The notes under the pieces are model-generated. The model saw only the letters and a list, made by a program, of their open reading frames with translations, did no database searches and was not told the origin of the DNA. From contig CP061031.1 in the NCBI GenBank assembly GCA_014490595.1, forward strand, positions 1,364,001 through 1,428,000: a DNA stretch of 64,000 nt. The letters are read 5' to 3'. This document shows, one piece after another, positions 33,809 to 42,793 of the stretch. Within the stretch, counting starts at the first letter, position 1. Each line of letters opens with the position of its first letter. The translations under genes and the position numbers were made by a program. This DNA is from Corynebacterium wankanglinii. Lineage in GTDB: Bacteria > Actinomycetota > Actinomycetes > Mycobacteriales > Mycobacteriaceae.

Positions 33809-34290
33809 CTACAGACCAAAACGAAGAGCCCGTCCAGCCGAGCGAGCACCCCGAACGCAATGTACCTGAGCAGGTCACCCCTGTGGCCGTCGCCGCGATT
33901 TTCGAAGAGGAAAAGCTCGAGTACAGAATCGAAGAACAGGCGGTTCGATCCGGCTTCGTCAACGCCGCGATCGTGGTCGCCATCGACGGCGACCACCTCG
34001 TATTTGAAGCGCTCTGGCGCGGCGAGTTCCCGCGCGAACTCGCGCCGAAGGTGCTCTACGCGTGCAATGAGCACAACCAGACGCACTTCGCGCCGACGCT
34101 GCGGTTCTTCGAGCGCGGCGATGACCAACTCGCCGTGAGCGCGATCCGCACGTTGCGCATCGCCGAAGGCGCATCTTTCAACCAGCTCGGAGCGTTCATC
34201 GCCAGCTCCATCGACGCCACCCTGCAGGCGTTCGACTTCTTGGCAGCCACATTCCCCACCGTCGTCACTTGGGAGGAACCGCAGCAATGA
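33805..34290 (+). CDS. YbjN domain protein, first copy
   Basis: A 161-residue soluble protein of the YbjN family, whose fold resembles type III secretion chaperones; the function is not known. Visible marks are an acidic N-terminus, LRFFERGDDQLAVSAIRTL in the core and LGAFIASSIDATLQAF near the end. The GTG start overlaps the epimerase stop (GTGA) and its stop overlaps the next start (ATGA), so the three genes are translationally coupled. Confidence 0.8.
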   Translation: MTTDQNEEPVQPSEHPERNVPEQVTPVAVAAIFEEEKLEYRIEEQAVRSGFVNAAIVVAIDGDHLVFEALWRGEFPRELAPKVLYACNEHNQTHFAPTLRFFERGDDQLAVSAIRTLRIAEGASFNQLGAFIASSIDATLQAFDFLAATFPTVVTWEEPQQ

Positions 34291-34760
34291 GCAACGCAAC
34301 GCTTGTGACCATCGACCGTGTGATCGAGGCTATGTCCGGCCACGGGATCGAGGTGTCCGACGACCCATCCGGCCGCGCCGGCCACGCCAACGTCGACGGG
34401 TACAACCTCCTATTCGTGCTTCTGGATTCGGTTCTTATTGTGCGAGCCGACGCGGTCACCGACACCCCCGCGGACACGCCGGATGCGACGTTGTACCTTG
34501 CCGCTAACCAGGTCAATAGCTCGTACCTGGACGCCCGCGCCTTGGTGGTGAACCGCACCGAAAATATCGTCGTCCGCACCGAGGCCGAAATTCAGGTCGG
34601 CGCGGGTCTGTCGGAGGAACAGCTGTCCCACGCGCTCAAAGCCGGGGTCGATGGGGTGTTGGAAACCCAGGACGCTATGCGAGCGCTCGTCAGCGAGATC
34701 CAGCGCCAGGCCGAGGCCGCCGGCGTCTCCCCTGAGCAGGAGCCCAGCGCAGACCGTTAA
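34287..34760 (+). CDS. YbjN domain protein, second copy
   Basis: A 157-residue relative of the preceding gene, starting at the ATG after GGGAGGAA. It has the same plan: helical start (VTIDRVIEAMSGHGIEV), strands carrying YNLLFVLLDSVLIVRAD and a helical end (LSEEQLSHALKAGVDGVLET). The two copies probably act as a pair or heterodimer (inference from coupling). Its TAA shares a TTAA palindrome with the stop of ppk2 on the other strand. Confidence 0.75.
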   Translation: MSNATLVTIDRVIEAMSGHGIEVSDDPSGRAGHANVDGYNLLFVLLDSVLIVRADAVTDTPADTPDATLYLAANQVNSSYLDARALVVNRTENIVVRTEAEIQVGAGLSEEQLSHALKAGVDGVLETQDAMRALVSEIQRQAEAAGVSPEQEPSADR

Positions 34761-35599
34761 GAGTTGGCCAGGCGCTCCAGCTCGACCTCAGCGTCGAAGT
34801 CGGCGGCCGGCCACCCGAGGTCGAGGGACTCCAGCGCGTCGTACAGCAAGGCCTTCACAACCGTGCGGCAGTAGGTCTTGTTGTCAGAGGGCACGCAATA
34901 CCACGGCGCCACCTCAGTGGATGTCCGCGTCATGGCGATCTGGTACGCCGCCATGAACTGGCTCCACAATTTGCGGTCGTCGATGTCGGACGGGTTGTAC
35001 TTCCAGTGCTTGTCCGGACGCTCGATCCTCTTCTTCAGGTTCTCCGCCTGGAAATCTCGGGAGATGTGCGGCATGACTTTGATGATCTTGGTGCCGTTTG
35101 CCGCCAGCTCGTTCTCGAAATCAACTATCGCACCGTACCGGCGCTCGATCTCCTCCGGCGGCGCCATCTGCTTCACACGCTGCACCAGCACATCTTCGTA
35201 GTGGGACCGGTCGAACACCGCGATCTGACCGGGCTTTGGCAGGTGCGGCGTGAAGCGCCACAAGAAGTCGTGCGCGGCCTCCTCCTCGGTCGGGCGCGCG
35301 AAGGCCTGCAGGTGCACCCCCTGCAGGTCCATTGTCGCGCCGATAACGTGACGGACAATGCCACCCTTGCCAGCCGTGTCCATACCCTGCAGCACCAGCA
35401 GAACAGAGCCCGCGTCGTCATTACCCGCGCGGCCGTTGGCGAACAGCTTCTCCTGCAGCTCCTCGAGGTCCTCGTCGTAGTCGTGGAACGCATCATCCAC
35501 GTCCGATACGCCCGGGGTTGCTGCCGGATCCACATCCGCGATCTGAAAATCGGGCCCTACCTTGAGCTGCTTCGCTTCCTCAACGGTGAGTTTCGCCAT
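34757..35599 (-). CDS. ppk2: Polyphosphate kinase 2 family protein
   Basis: Uses polyphosphate to phosphorylate nucleotides (nucleotide class not decidable here). The protein is 280 residues from the ATG at 35599, which has a GGAAGAAC site. It shows the Walker A loop GMDTAGKGG near residue 75, the Walker B region FDRSHYEDVLVQRV and the lid arginines in RRYGAIVDFE. Corynebacteria store much polyphosphate, so the gene fits the host. The perfect 25-bp inverted repeat lies upstream, separating it from nusB. Confidence 0.9.
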   Translation of the reverse strand: MAKLTVEEAKQLKVGPDFQIADVDPAATPGVSDVDDAFHDYDEDLEELQEKLFANGRAGNDDAGSVLLVLQGMDTAGKGGIVRHVIGATMDLQGVHLQAFARPTEEEAAHDFLWRFTPHLPKPGQIAVFDRSHYEDVLVQRVKQMAPPEEIERRYGAIVDFENELAANGTKIIKVMPHISRDFQAENLKKRIERPDKHWKYNPSDIDDRKLWSQFMAAYQIAMTRTSTEVAPWYCVPSDNKTYCRTVVKALLYDALESLDLGWPAADFDAEVELERLANS

Positions 35600-35628
35600 G
35601 GTTCTTCCTTTCGTTGGTGTTCCGCCTA

Positions 35629-35696
35629 AAAGTCGAGCGAAGGAGGTCGAGTACGCGCCCATTACGCCGCATACTCGACCTCCTTCGCTCGACTTT
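35629..35696. repeat. Perfect 25-bp inverted repeat with 18-base loop
   Basis: The left arm 35629-35653 (starts AAAGTCGAGCGAAGG) and right arm 35672-35696 are exact reverse complements, 25 bases each. On the minus strand the right side ends in CTTTTAGG, so it can act as a terminator for the nusB transcript before ppk2; on the plus strand it ends CTTTC. The arm contains AAGGAGG. The length and perfection exceed an ordinary terminator and suggest a mobile or dispersed palindrome. Confidence 0.85.
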
Positions 35697-35703
35697 CTAC
35701 CGT

Positions 35704-35743
35704 GTCCTAGCCGGTCCTAGCCGGTCCCAGCCGGTCCTAGCCG
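35704..35743. repeat. Four tandem copies of a 10-bp unit GTCCTAGCCG
   Basis: Copies at 35704, 35714, 35724 (one change, GTCCCAGCCG) and 35734. The last copy covers the nusB stop codon, so the repeat has grown at the very end of that gene and its 3' flank. Confidence 0.9.
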
Positions 35744-36381
35744 CGAGATTCGTCCGCTGCTGGCTCTCCGGCCTCCAAGTCCTCGGTGGACTCAGCGATC
35801 TCGCGCGCTGTATCGGAACCCAAATCTTCAGCCTCGCTGGGCACGCTGGCGTCCTGCTCAGGTGCGTCAAACACGCCGACTGTGTCTGCGTCCTCATCCA
35901 CGGCGTAGGCGTCCTCCGCTTCCTCGCCCGCAAACGGGGCGTTCGACGCCGCGTGTTGGGCGACGCCGTCGAGCACAACGTTGATGTACGGCGCGGCGTC
36001 AACACCCGAGTACTCAGCCGCCATCTCCACGCCCTCAGCAATAGAGACAGGGGCGTCCACCTCATCATTGAAGAGGATCTCCCACGCGGCCACCCGTAGG
36101 ATCTGCCGGTCTACCGCTGGCAGTCGGAATAGCTCCCAGTCCTCGGAGAGGTGGCGCTCAATGGCGTCGTCCAAGTCATCGAGCTTCTCCGCGGCCCCGG
36201 CGACGATTGTTCGGGTGTAGTCCGCCACGGGGGCGACGGCGTTGGCCGGGTCCAGGGATAGTTGCGCCCGGTCTTCCACGATGGCGACTGGATCGACGTC
36301 CCTGGTCTCAGCCTCGAAGAGGATGTCTACTGCTCGGCGGCGAGCACGATAGCGTGCGCCGTGTCGCTTGTAATCGGGCAT
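35737..36381 (-). CDS. nusB: Transcription antitermination factor NusB
   Basis: Works with NusE in rRNA transcription antitermination. The protein is 214 residues. The NusB fold occupies residues 1-145 ([56 protein letters not shown]); the last 65 residues are an acidic, alanine- and glutamate-rich tail, longer than in most bacteria. The ATG overlaps the efp stop (TAATG), so it is coupled to efp. It ends the alaS-to-nusB gene run. Confidence 0.95.
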   Translation of the reverse strand: MPDYKRHGARYRARRRAVDILFEAETRDVDPVAIVEDRAQLSLDPANAVAPVADYTRTIVAGAAEKLDDLDDAIERHLSEDWELFRLPAVDRQILRVAAWEILFNDEVDAPVSIAEGVEMAAEYSGVDAAPYINVVLDGVAQHAASNAPFAGEEAEDAYAVDEDADTVGVFDAPEQDASVPSEAEDLGSDTAREIAESTEDLEAGEPAADESRG

Positions 36382-36944
36382 TAGTTGTTCACGCGGGAGA
36401 GGTACTCGCCGGTGCGGGTGTCTACCTTGACCACGTTTCCGGTCTCCAGGAACAGCGGGACCTGGATCTCCGCGCCAGTCTCCAGCGTTGCCGGCTTGGT
36501 GCCGCCAGTGGAGCGGTCACCCTGCAGACCCGGCTCGGTGTGCTCGATCTTCAGGTCGACGGAGATGGGCAGCTCCGCGAACAGCGCCTCGCCATCGTGG
36601 AAAGAGACCTGCACACGCATGTTCTCCAGCAGGAAACGTGCGGAGTCACCGAACTTGTCTGCCGGCAGTTCGTACTGCTCGAAGGTCTTGTCGTCCATGA
36701 CAACGTAGTTAGTGCCGTCGTTGTAGAGGTACGTCATATCGCGGCGGTCCACCGTCGCGGTCTCCACCTTCACACCAGCGTTAAAGGTCTTATCCACGGT
36801 CTTGCCGGAGACGACATCCTTCAGCTTCGTGCGCACAAAGGCCGGACCCTTACCGGGCTTGACGTGCTGGAACTCAATGATCTGCTGCAGCTTGCCTTCG
36901 TTCTTCAGCACCAGGCCGTTCTTGAAATCGGCGGTAGTTGCCAT
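36381..36944 (-). CDS. efp: Translation elongation factor P
   Basis: Rescues ribosomes stalled at polyproline. The protein is 187 residues from the ATG at 36944, preceded by CAGGAGGAAGG; a longer frame adds 14 unsupported residues. The N-terminal KOW domain holds the loop [10 protein letters not shown] with lysine at the tip position, near residue 32, and the C-terminal domain ends [13 protein letters not shown]. Located between pepQ and nusB, the standard actinobacterial position. Confidence 0.97.
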   Translation of the reverse strand: MATTADFKNGLVLKNEGKLQQIIEFQHVKPGKGPAFVRTKLKDVVSGKTVDKTFNAGVKVETATVDRRDMTYLYNDGTNYVVMDDKTFEQYELPADKFGDSARFLLENMRVQVSFHDGEALFAELPISVDLKIEHTEPGLQGDRSTGGTKPATLETGAEIQVPLFLETGNVVKVDTRTGEYLSRVNN

Positions 36945-36993
36945 GTGAGTACCTTCCTCCTGGGAGTATCGGGCGTGTGCAAACACAACAATG

Positions 36994-38088
36994 TTACAGC
37001 ACCGTCAAATCCTTGGGGTACTCCGTGATCACCTCCGGTGCTGCCGCGGTGATGATGAGCGTGTCCTCGATACGCACGCCAGCCTTGCCTGGGATGTAGA
37101 TCCCGGGCTCGATGGTCAGGGTCATCCCCTCTGCCAGCACACCCGTGCCGGTTCGCGCCGCGCTCGGCGCTTCGTGCACATCGAGTCCTACGCCATGGCC
37201 CGTGGAGTGGACAAAGTACTCACCGTAGTCAGCCTCGGCGATCACATCGCGGCAGGCCTTATCCACGTGCGCAAGCTCCGCGCCAGGAACCGCGGCCTTC
37301 ACGCCTGCGAGTTGGGCTGCGAGAACCACCTCGTAGATCTCGCGTTCGAGTGCACCGATCTCGCCAATGGCAAACGTGCGGGTCATATCGGAGTTGAAAC
37401 CGAGCCGGTGCATACCAAAGTCGATGGTGACCAAGTCCCCTTCCGCGATAGTGCGGTCGCCGGCGCCATGGTGCGGCTTCGCCGAATTTGGCCCGGATGC
37501 GACGATGGTGTCGAAGCTGACGCGCTCGGCCCCCAAAACGCGCATGCGGTACTCCAAGTCCGCGGCCACTTCACGCTCGGTGCGGCCGGCTCGCAGCTCC
37601 TCTGCGCTCAACAGCTCGTCTAACGCCTGCACCGTTAACTTGGCTGCCTCACGCAGCCGCGTCAGTTCAACCTCGTCCTTGACCAACCGGATGTCCTCTA
37701 ACACCCCGCTCACCGGCACCAAGGTCACCCCGTCTGGGCAGGCTTCACGCAATTTGTCCAGCTGGGCAACAGAGACGTAGTCCGCTTCGAAGCCCACGCG
37801 GTGGCCGTCAGCTGCCTTAGAAAGCATGGCCACCCCCACGTTGCGCTCGATAACCGCCTTGATGTCGGGCACCTCTTCGGCGATCTGCGTGGTGTAGCGC
37901 CCATCCGTGGCGATCGCGGCCGTGCGGTCCTTGGACACCAGCATCGCGCCGTTCGAGCCGGAGAAGCCAGACAGGTAGCGCACATGGGTGAGGTGGGTGA
38001 CCAGCATGTCGTCGATACGCCGCTCAGCGAGCATCGTGGAAAGTTTGCGCCGGCGGTTTTCAAAGCGGGTGTCTGCCAGTGCCATCAT
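36994..38088 (-). CDS. pepQ: Xaa-Pro aminopeptidase, M24B family
   Basis: Releases N-terminal residues next to proline or splits Xaa-Pro dipeptides; cytoplasmic metal enzyme. The protein is 364 residues. The creatinase-like N-terminal half has [13 protein letters not shown]; the pita-bread C-terminal half has all five metal ligands: [33 protein letters not shown] and RIEDT. The start overlaps the aroQ stop (ATGA). It sits next to efp, a common pairing. Confidence 0.95.
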   Translation of the reverse strand: MMALADTRFENRRRKLSTMLAERRIDDMLVTHLTHVRYLSGFSGSNGAMLVSKDRTAAIATDGRYTTQIAEEVPDIKAVIERNVGVAMLSKAADGHRVGFEADYVSVAQLDKLREACPDGVTLVPVSGVLEDIRLVKDEVELTRLREAAKLTVQALDELLSAEELRAGRTEREVAADLEYRMRVLGAERVSFDTIVASGPNSAKPHHGAGDRTIAEGDLVTIDFGMHRLGFNSDMTRTFAIGEIGALEREIYEVVLAAQLAGVKAAVPGAELAHVDKACRDVIAEADYGEYFVHSTGHGVGLDVHEAPSAARTGTGVLAEGMTLTIEPGIYIPGKAGVRIEDTLIITAAAPEVITEYPKDLTVL

Positions 38089-38519
38089 TGCCTCCTTGCG
38101 TAGTGGTCGAGTGCGAGCCGGTAGCCGTCCACCCCCAACCCGGCGATCACGCCGACTGCGATAGGGGAAAGGTACGAGTGCGCGCGGAATGGCTCGCGCG
38201 CATGCACGTTGGAAATGTGCACCTCGATGAACCCGTGGTGGTCATCCAGTTCTACCAGCGCGTCGCGCAACGCAACGGAGGTGTGCGTAAAACCACCGGG
38301 GTTGATGATGACGGCCCACGCGTTGTCGGCGGCTTCATGGACCCAATCGATCAGCTCACCTTCGTGATTGGACTGGCGGCATTCCACCTCGAGGCCGACG
38401 TGCGCGCCGTACTCGAGCAGTCGCTTTTCGACGTCCGCAAGCGTCACCGCACCGTAGATTTCCGGCTGCCGCTTCCCCAATCTGTTCAGATTCGGGCCAT
38501 TGAGGACCAAAACTTTCAT
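38085..38519 (-). CDS. aroQ: 3-dehydroquinate dehydratase, type II
   Basis: Third step of the shikimate pathway. The protein is 144 residues with [17 protein letters not shown] (catalytic tyrosine and arginine), [31 protein letters not shown] and [13 protein letters not shown] (catalytic histidine). Two bases from aroB and overlapping pepQ by four bases. GGF replaces the common GAY at the INPG motif, a minor change. Confidence 0.96.
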   Translation of the reverse strand: MKVLVLNGPNLNRLGKRQPEIYGAVTLADVEKRLLEYGAHVGLEVECRQSNHEGELIDWVHEAADNAWAVIINPGGFTHTSVALRDALVELDDHHGFIEVHISNVHAREPFRAHSYLSPIAVGVIAGLGVDGYRLALDHYARRQ

Positions 38520-38521
38520 CG

Positions 38522-39574
38522 CTACTCCGAAATCGCTTCGTAGGCGGCCCGCATCTCGTCCACCGTCGCGTCTTCGAGGCGGGTGCAGGACCCTACGCCG
38601 TCGAGCACGACGAACCGAATGCGCCCGTCGCGGTTCTTCTTATCCAGCAGCATGGCGTCGTAGAGCTCGTCGAAAGCTCCGGCCTCGTAGCGCGTGGGCA
38701 GACCGGCACCGGTGAGGATCTCCTCGTGGAGGGCGACCACCTGCTCGTCGATAAGCCCTCGGCGCTGAGCAAGGTGAGCGACGAACATCATTCCAACCGC
38801 AACGGCGTTGCCGTGGCGCCAGGTGTAGTTCTCCCGCCTCTCGATTGCATGGCCAAGCGTGTGCCCGTAGTTCAAGATCTCGCGCAGGCCGGACTCTTTC
38901 AGGTCTTGCCCCACGACGTTTGCTTTCACCGCCACCGACCGCTCGACAAGCTCAGGCCAGTGGTTTTGGGCGCCGTCTTGGTACAGCTCCAAAATGCGCG
39001 GGTCGGCAATAAAACCAGTTTTGATGAGCTCGGCCGAACCGGACACCACCTCCGCCTGCGGCAGCGTGTCGATGCGGCCGAGGTCGATGAAAACACTGTC
39101 TGGCTCGTGGAATGCGCCGACGAGATTTTTGCCGCAGGACGTGTTGATGCCGGTCTTGCCGCCGACGGCCGCATCCACCATGGCCAAAAGTGTGGTGGGC
39201 ACCTGGATCACCTTGATGCCGCGCATCCAGGTGGCGGCGGCGAAACCGGCGAGGTCGGTCACCGCGCCGCCCCCGAGCCCCACCACGACGTCTTGCCGGG
39301 AAAACCCATGCTCGCCCAAGGTATCCCAGAGGCTAGAAAGGACGGCTAGGTCTTTGCCGGCTTCTGCGTCAGGAACGCAGACGGCAACAGGCTGGACACC
39401 CGCAGCTTCAATTCGCTCTGCGAGCCCCTCAGCTACGTGCTGCAGGGGTGACTGGTGCACGATTAGCGCACGCCTGGCCCCGATTTGGGCGACGCGCTGC
39501 GCGACGTCCGCGAGATTGTTGTGTGCGATGTGGATGGAGTACGGGCTCGCCCCGGTTACCTCGACAACAGCCAT
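38522..39574 (-). CDS. aroB: 3-dehydroquinate synthase
   Basis: Second step of the shikimate pathway, NAD- and metal-dependent. The protein is 350 residues. It has the glycine motif [37 protein letters not shown] and the metal ligands in [22 protein letters not shown] and [10 protein letters not shown]. It lies between aroK and aroQ. Confidence 0.97.
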   Translation of the reverse strand: MAVVEVTGASPYSIHIAHNNLADVAQRVAQIGARRALIVHQSPLQHVAEGLAERIEAAGVQPVAVCVPDAEAGKDLAVLSSLWDTLGEHGFSRQDVVVGLGGGAVTDLAGFAAATWMRGIKVIQVPTTLLAMVDAAVGGKTGINTSCGKNLVGAFHEPDSVFIDLGRIDTLPQAEVVSGSAELIKTGFIADPRILELYQDGAQNHWPELVERSVAVKANVVGQDLKESGLREILNYGHTLGHAIERRENYTWRHGNAVAVGMMFVAHLAQRRGLIDEQVVALHEEILTGAGLPTRYEAGAFDELYDAMLLDKKNRDGRIRFVVLDGVGSCTRLEDATVDEMRAAYEAISE

Positions 39575-39592
39575 GTGACTAGCCCTTCAGCT

Positions 39593-40279
39593 CTAATCCG
39601 CCTCGATAAACCCGAGGATCTCTGCGACCACACGTTGCGGGGGCCGCTCGTCCGTTCGCACGCGGAACGTCGCCACCTCGCGGTAGTACGGTTCTCGTTC
39701 GGCAGCGAGATCCCTGTAGCGCTGCTCGCGGTCTTCGCCCTCAAGGACCGGGCGGGAGTTATCTTCTGCTGTGCGGCGGATCCCCTCTTCGGGGCTCACA
39801 TCAATCCACACCACGGTGTGGCGCTGCAACAGTGTGCGCACCTTTTCAGTCACAACTGCGCCTCCACCGAGGCTCACTACTCCCCCTGTCGCCAGCGCGC
39901 GAGCGACGTAGCCGACTTCGAGCCGGCGGAAAGCGTCCTCTCCCAGCTCGGAGTACACTTCGCCGCACGCCTTTGCCTCGCCCTGCTCAATGAGCACGTC
40001 AGAATCGACGATGGGCAGATTGAGAGCGCTCGCAATGCGACGCCCAATCGTGGATTTGCCGGAACCCGGCAACCCCACCAACACCACGCGGGGTGCGGAG
40101 TTGACCATCGCCGGCGCCGCCTGCACCAGCTCAGTCGCACTCGGCGCATCATTCTCATCGAATGGGGTCGGATGCTCATCCCCTTGTGCGTCCCCTCGTG
40201 CGCGAGGGGCATCCGGTCCCAGATCATCCACCAGGTCGTTCACGATGCCTGCTGGGGAACCCTCAGGCTGGGTGGTCAT
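39593..40279 (-). CDS. aroK: Shikimate kinase with N-terminal extension
   Basis: Phosphorylates shikimate with ATP. The full frame is 228 residues; the kinase domain starts near residue 58 (MVNSAPRVVLVG) with the P-loop GLPGSGKST, the shikimate-binding DSD, GGGAVV, and the lid SRPVLEG. The first 57 residues are acidic and disordered. The ATG at 40279 overlaps the aroC stop (TAATG), which favours translation of the extension; an internal start at residue 58 would give a normal-length enzyme. Confidence 0.93.
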   Translation of the reverse strand: MTTQPEGSPAGIVNDLVDDLGPDAPRARGDAQGDEHPTPFDENDAPSATELVQAAPAMVNSAPRVVLVGLPGSGKSTIGRRIASALNLPIVDSDVLIEQGEAKACGEVYSELGEDAFRRLEVGYVARALATGGVVSLGGGAVVTEKVRTLLQRHTVVWIDVSPEEGIRRTAEDNSRPVLEGEDREQRYRDLAAEREPYYREVATFRVRTDERPPQRVVAEILGFIEAD

Positions 40280-41499
40280 TATTGTTCCTCCTCTCGCCCG
40301 AATGCGAGCCGTTCGACGGTGTACGCGCGGTAGGCATCGACATTGCGACGGACTTCCTCAACGGTGTCGCCGCCGAACTTCTCCGAAACAGCCTGCGCCA
40401 ACACCAAAGCCACCATCGCTTCGGCCACCACGCCGCCCGCAGGGACCGCGCACACGTCCGACCGTTGGTGGATGCCTGTGGCAGCTTCACCGGTGGCCAT
40501 GTCCACCGTCTTCAGTGCGCGAGGCACCGTGGAGATGGGCTTCATGGCGGCTCGCACCCGCAGCTGCTCTCCGTTTGTCATGCCGCCTTCCAGCCCACCG
40601 GCGCGGTTCGTGGAACGCTCGATCCCGTCTGCTCCCAGCACCATCTCGTCGTGAGCCTGGGACCCGCGACGGCGTGCTTCGTCGAACCCGTCTCCAACCT
40701 CCACGCCCTTCACCGACTGAATGCTCATGAGCGCGCTTGCAAGGCGGGCATCGAGGCGCCGTTCCCCCGACACGTGCGAGCCCAAGCCTATCGGCAGGCT
40801 GTCGACGATGACCTCCACGATGCCACCGAGGGTGTCGCCGTCTTTCTTCGCCGCTTCAATGCAGGCGATCATGTCTGCTTCCGCCTCTTTACCGTACGCG
40901 CGGACCGGGGATGCGTCGATAGCCTCAATGTCCGCAAAGCTCGGACGAGGCCCAGCGTAGGGGGCAGATTCGCCGATGGAGATCACGTGCGAGAACACTT
41001 CGACGCCGAGCGTCTCGCGCAAGAAGCTCCGCGCAACGGTAGCGGCTGCAACTCGCGCAGCAGTCTCGCGTGCCGACGATCGTTCCAACACCGGGCGGGC
41101 GGAATCGAACCCATACTTGATCATCCCGGCGAAATCGGCGTGCCCTGGGCGGGGACGGGTCAACGACGCCCCCCGGCCGGAGGACATGGCTTTCGCAACT
41201 TCCTGGTCATCCAAGTCGACTGGCTCAGCGGACATGATGGTCGTCCATTTCGGCCATTCGGTATTGCCGATCTCGATGGCAATCGGACTGCCGATGGATT
41301 TCCCGTGCACAACACCGGTGAGGAGGGTCAGCTCGTCCGCCTCGAACTTCATACGTGCGCCGCGACCATAGCCGAGTCGGCGACGTGCTAACTGGTGCGC
41401 GAGCTCTTCCTTGCGCACCGGGAGACCTGCCGGGGCGTTCTCAACCATCGCGATGAGGGCCTGGCCGTGCGATTCACCGGCCGTTGTCCAACGAAGCAT
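40279..41499 (-). CDS. aroC: Chorismate synthase
   Basis: Makes chorismate, using reduced flavin. The protein is 406 residues from the ATG at 41499 ([12 protein letters not shown]). Signature motifs: [37 protein letters not shown] and [19 protein letters not shown]. Six residues before this start are in frame but unsupported. Coupled to aroK by TAATG. Confidence 0.97.
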   Translation of the reverse strand: MLRWTTAGESHGQALIAMVENAPAGLPVRKEELAHQLARRRLGYGRGARMKFEADELTLLTGVVHGKSIGSPIAIEIGNTEWPKWTTIMSAEPVDLDDQEVAKAMSSGRGASLTRPRPGHADFAGMIKYGFDSARPVLERSSARETAARVAAATVARSFLRETLGVEVFSHVISIGESAPYAGPRPSFADIEAIDASPVRAYGKEAEADMIACIEAAKKDGDTLGGIVEVIVDSLPIGLGSHVSGERRLDARLASALMSIQSVKGVEVGDGFDEARRRGSQAHDEMVLGADGIERSTNRAGGLEGGMTNGEQLRVRAAMKPISTVPRALKTVDMATGEAATGIHQRSDVCAVPAGGVVAEAMVALVLAQAVSEKFGGDTVEEVRRNVDAYRAYTVERLAFGREEEQ

Positions 41500-41536
41500 G
41501 GCGTTATTCTTACACAAGCCCCATCCACATCAGTGC

Positions 41537-41962
41537 TCAAACCCCGGAATAGATACACAACGGCAGGGTCACCGTCCACGCGGCGCAGATCATCGACGGC
41601 CCGTGTGGCACCGTCCGTTCGCCTGTCAGCCTAGAGAGCACCACAGTATTTAGCCCGGCGAGCCCGAGTGCACCGATCACGCCGAGCGGGCCAGCCACGG
41701 ACGCGCAAACAACGCCGAGTGAGACCGCGAGCTTGACATCTCCCCCGCCAATCCCATTGCCCGCCAGCAGGTAGAACGCCGGCCACGCTAGCCCCCAGCC
41801 CAGCTCCGGCCACCAGCCACACGCCGCCAGCGCTACGGCTGCCGGCGGCAAGGTCAGTGGATCCGGCAGCCGGCGGACGCGAACATCATTTGCGCTCAGC
41901 ACGAAAGACCACGCCCCGAATCCGGCTATCAGCAGCAGCCTGGAAAATCCCCCGATCCCCAT
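41537..41962 (-). CDS. Prepilin peptidase family (A24) membrane protein
   Basis: Aspartic protease family that cleaves prepilin-like leaders in type IV or Tad pilus systems. The protein is only 141 residues, nearly all hydrophobic, from the ATG at 41962. It has the two aspartate sites: the first in LSANDVRVRRLPDPLTLP near residue 25 and the second in GGGDVKLAVSLG near residue 80. The size fits the short CpaA/TadV-like form without a methyltransferase domain. It sits between aroE and aroC; no pilus genes are in the window. Confidence 0.8.
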   Translation of the reverse strand: MGIGGFSRLLLIAGFGAWSFVLSANDVRVRRLPDPLTLPPAAVALAACGWWPELGWGLAWPAFYLLAGNGIGGGDVKLAVSLGVVCASVAGPLGVIGALGLAGLNTVVLSRLTGERTVPHGPSMICAAWTVTLPLCIYSGV

Positions 41963-41972
41963 GCGGCCGAGG

Positions 41973-42791
41973 CTAGCGGGATTGCTCCCAATGGCGCAAC
42001 AGTGCGTGGCGCATAGCGTCGCGGGGCGCTTCGATCCCCGTGAACTGCTCGAACTGGGCATACGACTGCCCCGCCAGCATAGAGAGGCCGCCGACCACCG
42101 GGTAGCCGTTTGATGCAGCACAGGTAGCGAGGGGGGTAGGCCAGGGACTGTAGATCACGTCGAAGACTGGGGCGTGGCCTAGATACGCCGCCTGCCCCTG
42201 GAGTGCATCTGCAGGAACGGTGGACACCACAACATCCGCCTGCATGGTCGTTTCTTGCAGATCAGTGTCGAACGAGCGGAATGCAACGTCGATACCTTCT
42301 GTAAGCTCGTCGAATTCAGCAGAGCGATCGGATCGATTGATCACTGTGAGCCGCTCGCAACCTGCTTCCCGCAACGCCCACACCACCGCTCGCGCGGTGC
42401 CACCTGCGCCGACAAGCACAGCATTCCGCACTGGCGTGGATCCCAGAAGCTCACGGAGCGCGACCAGCGCACCCTCGCAATCAGTGTTGTCGGCCCGCCA
42501 GCCGCCGTCGATTCGCGTCAGCGTGTTCGCCGAACCGATTTGCCGGGCGCGGCCCGTTACCTCGTCCGCGAAATCGAGAGCGGCGAACTTGCACGGCATA
42601 GTGACGGAGAAGCCGCGAAACGACGGGTCCGCTCCCCCAACCACGCTGGGAAGCTCCTCAACCTCGCAGCGGATGCGTGTGTACTCCCACCCTTCCAGGC
42701 CAGTTGCAACGTACCCGGCGTTATGGAGCACCGGGGACAGTGAGTGCTCAATTGGTGAGCCGAGGACAGCCGCGCGGTTGAATACACCCAT
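41973..42791 (-). CDS. aroE: Shikimate dehydrogenase
   Basis: Reduces dehydroshikimate to shikimate. The protein is 272 residues. It shows the substrate site GSPIEHSLSPVLHNAGY, VTMPCKFAALDFAD (catalytic lysine), NTDCEGALVAL and the Rossmann loop LVGAGGTARAVVWAL. INRSDRS after the second strand is a weak match to the NADP motif, so cofactor use is not certain. It is two bases from mltG. Confidence 0.94.
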   Translation of the reverse strand: MGVFNRAAVLGSPIEHSLSPVLHNAGYVATGLEGWEYTRIRCEVEELPSVVGGADPSFRGFSVTMPCKFAALDFADEVTGRARQIGSANTLTRIDGGWRADNTDCEGALVALRELLGSTPVRNAVLVGAGGTARAVVWALREAGCERLTVINRSDRSAEFDELTEGIDVAFRSFDTDLQETTMQADVVVSTVPADALQGQAAYLGHAPVFDVIYSPWPTPLATCAASNGYPVVGGLSMLAGQSYAQFEQFTGIEAPRDAMRHALLRHWEQSR

Positions 42792-42793
42792 AG

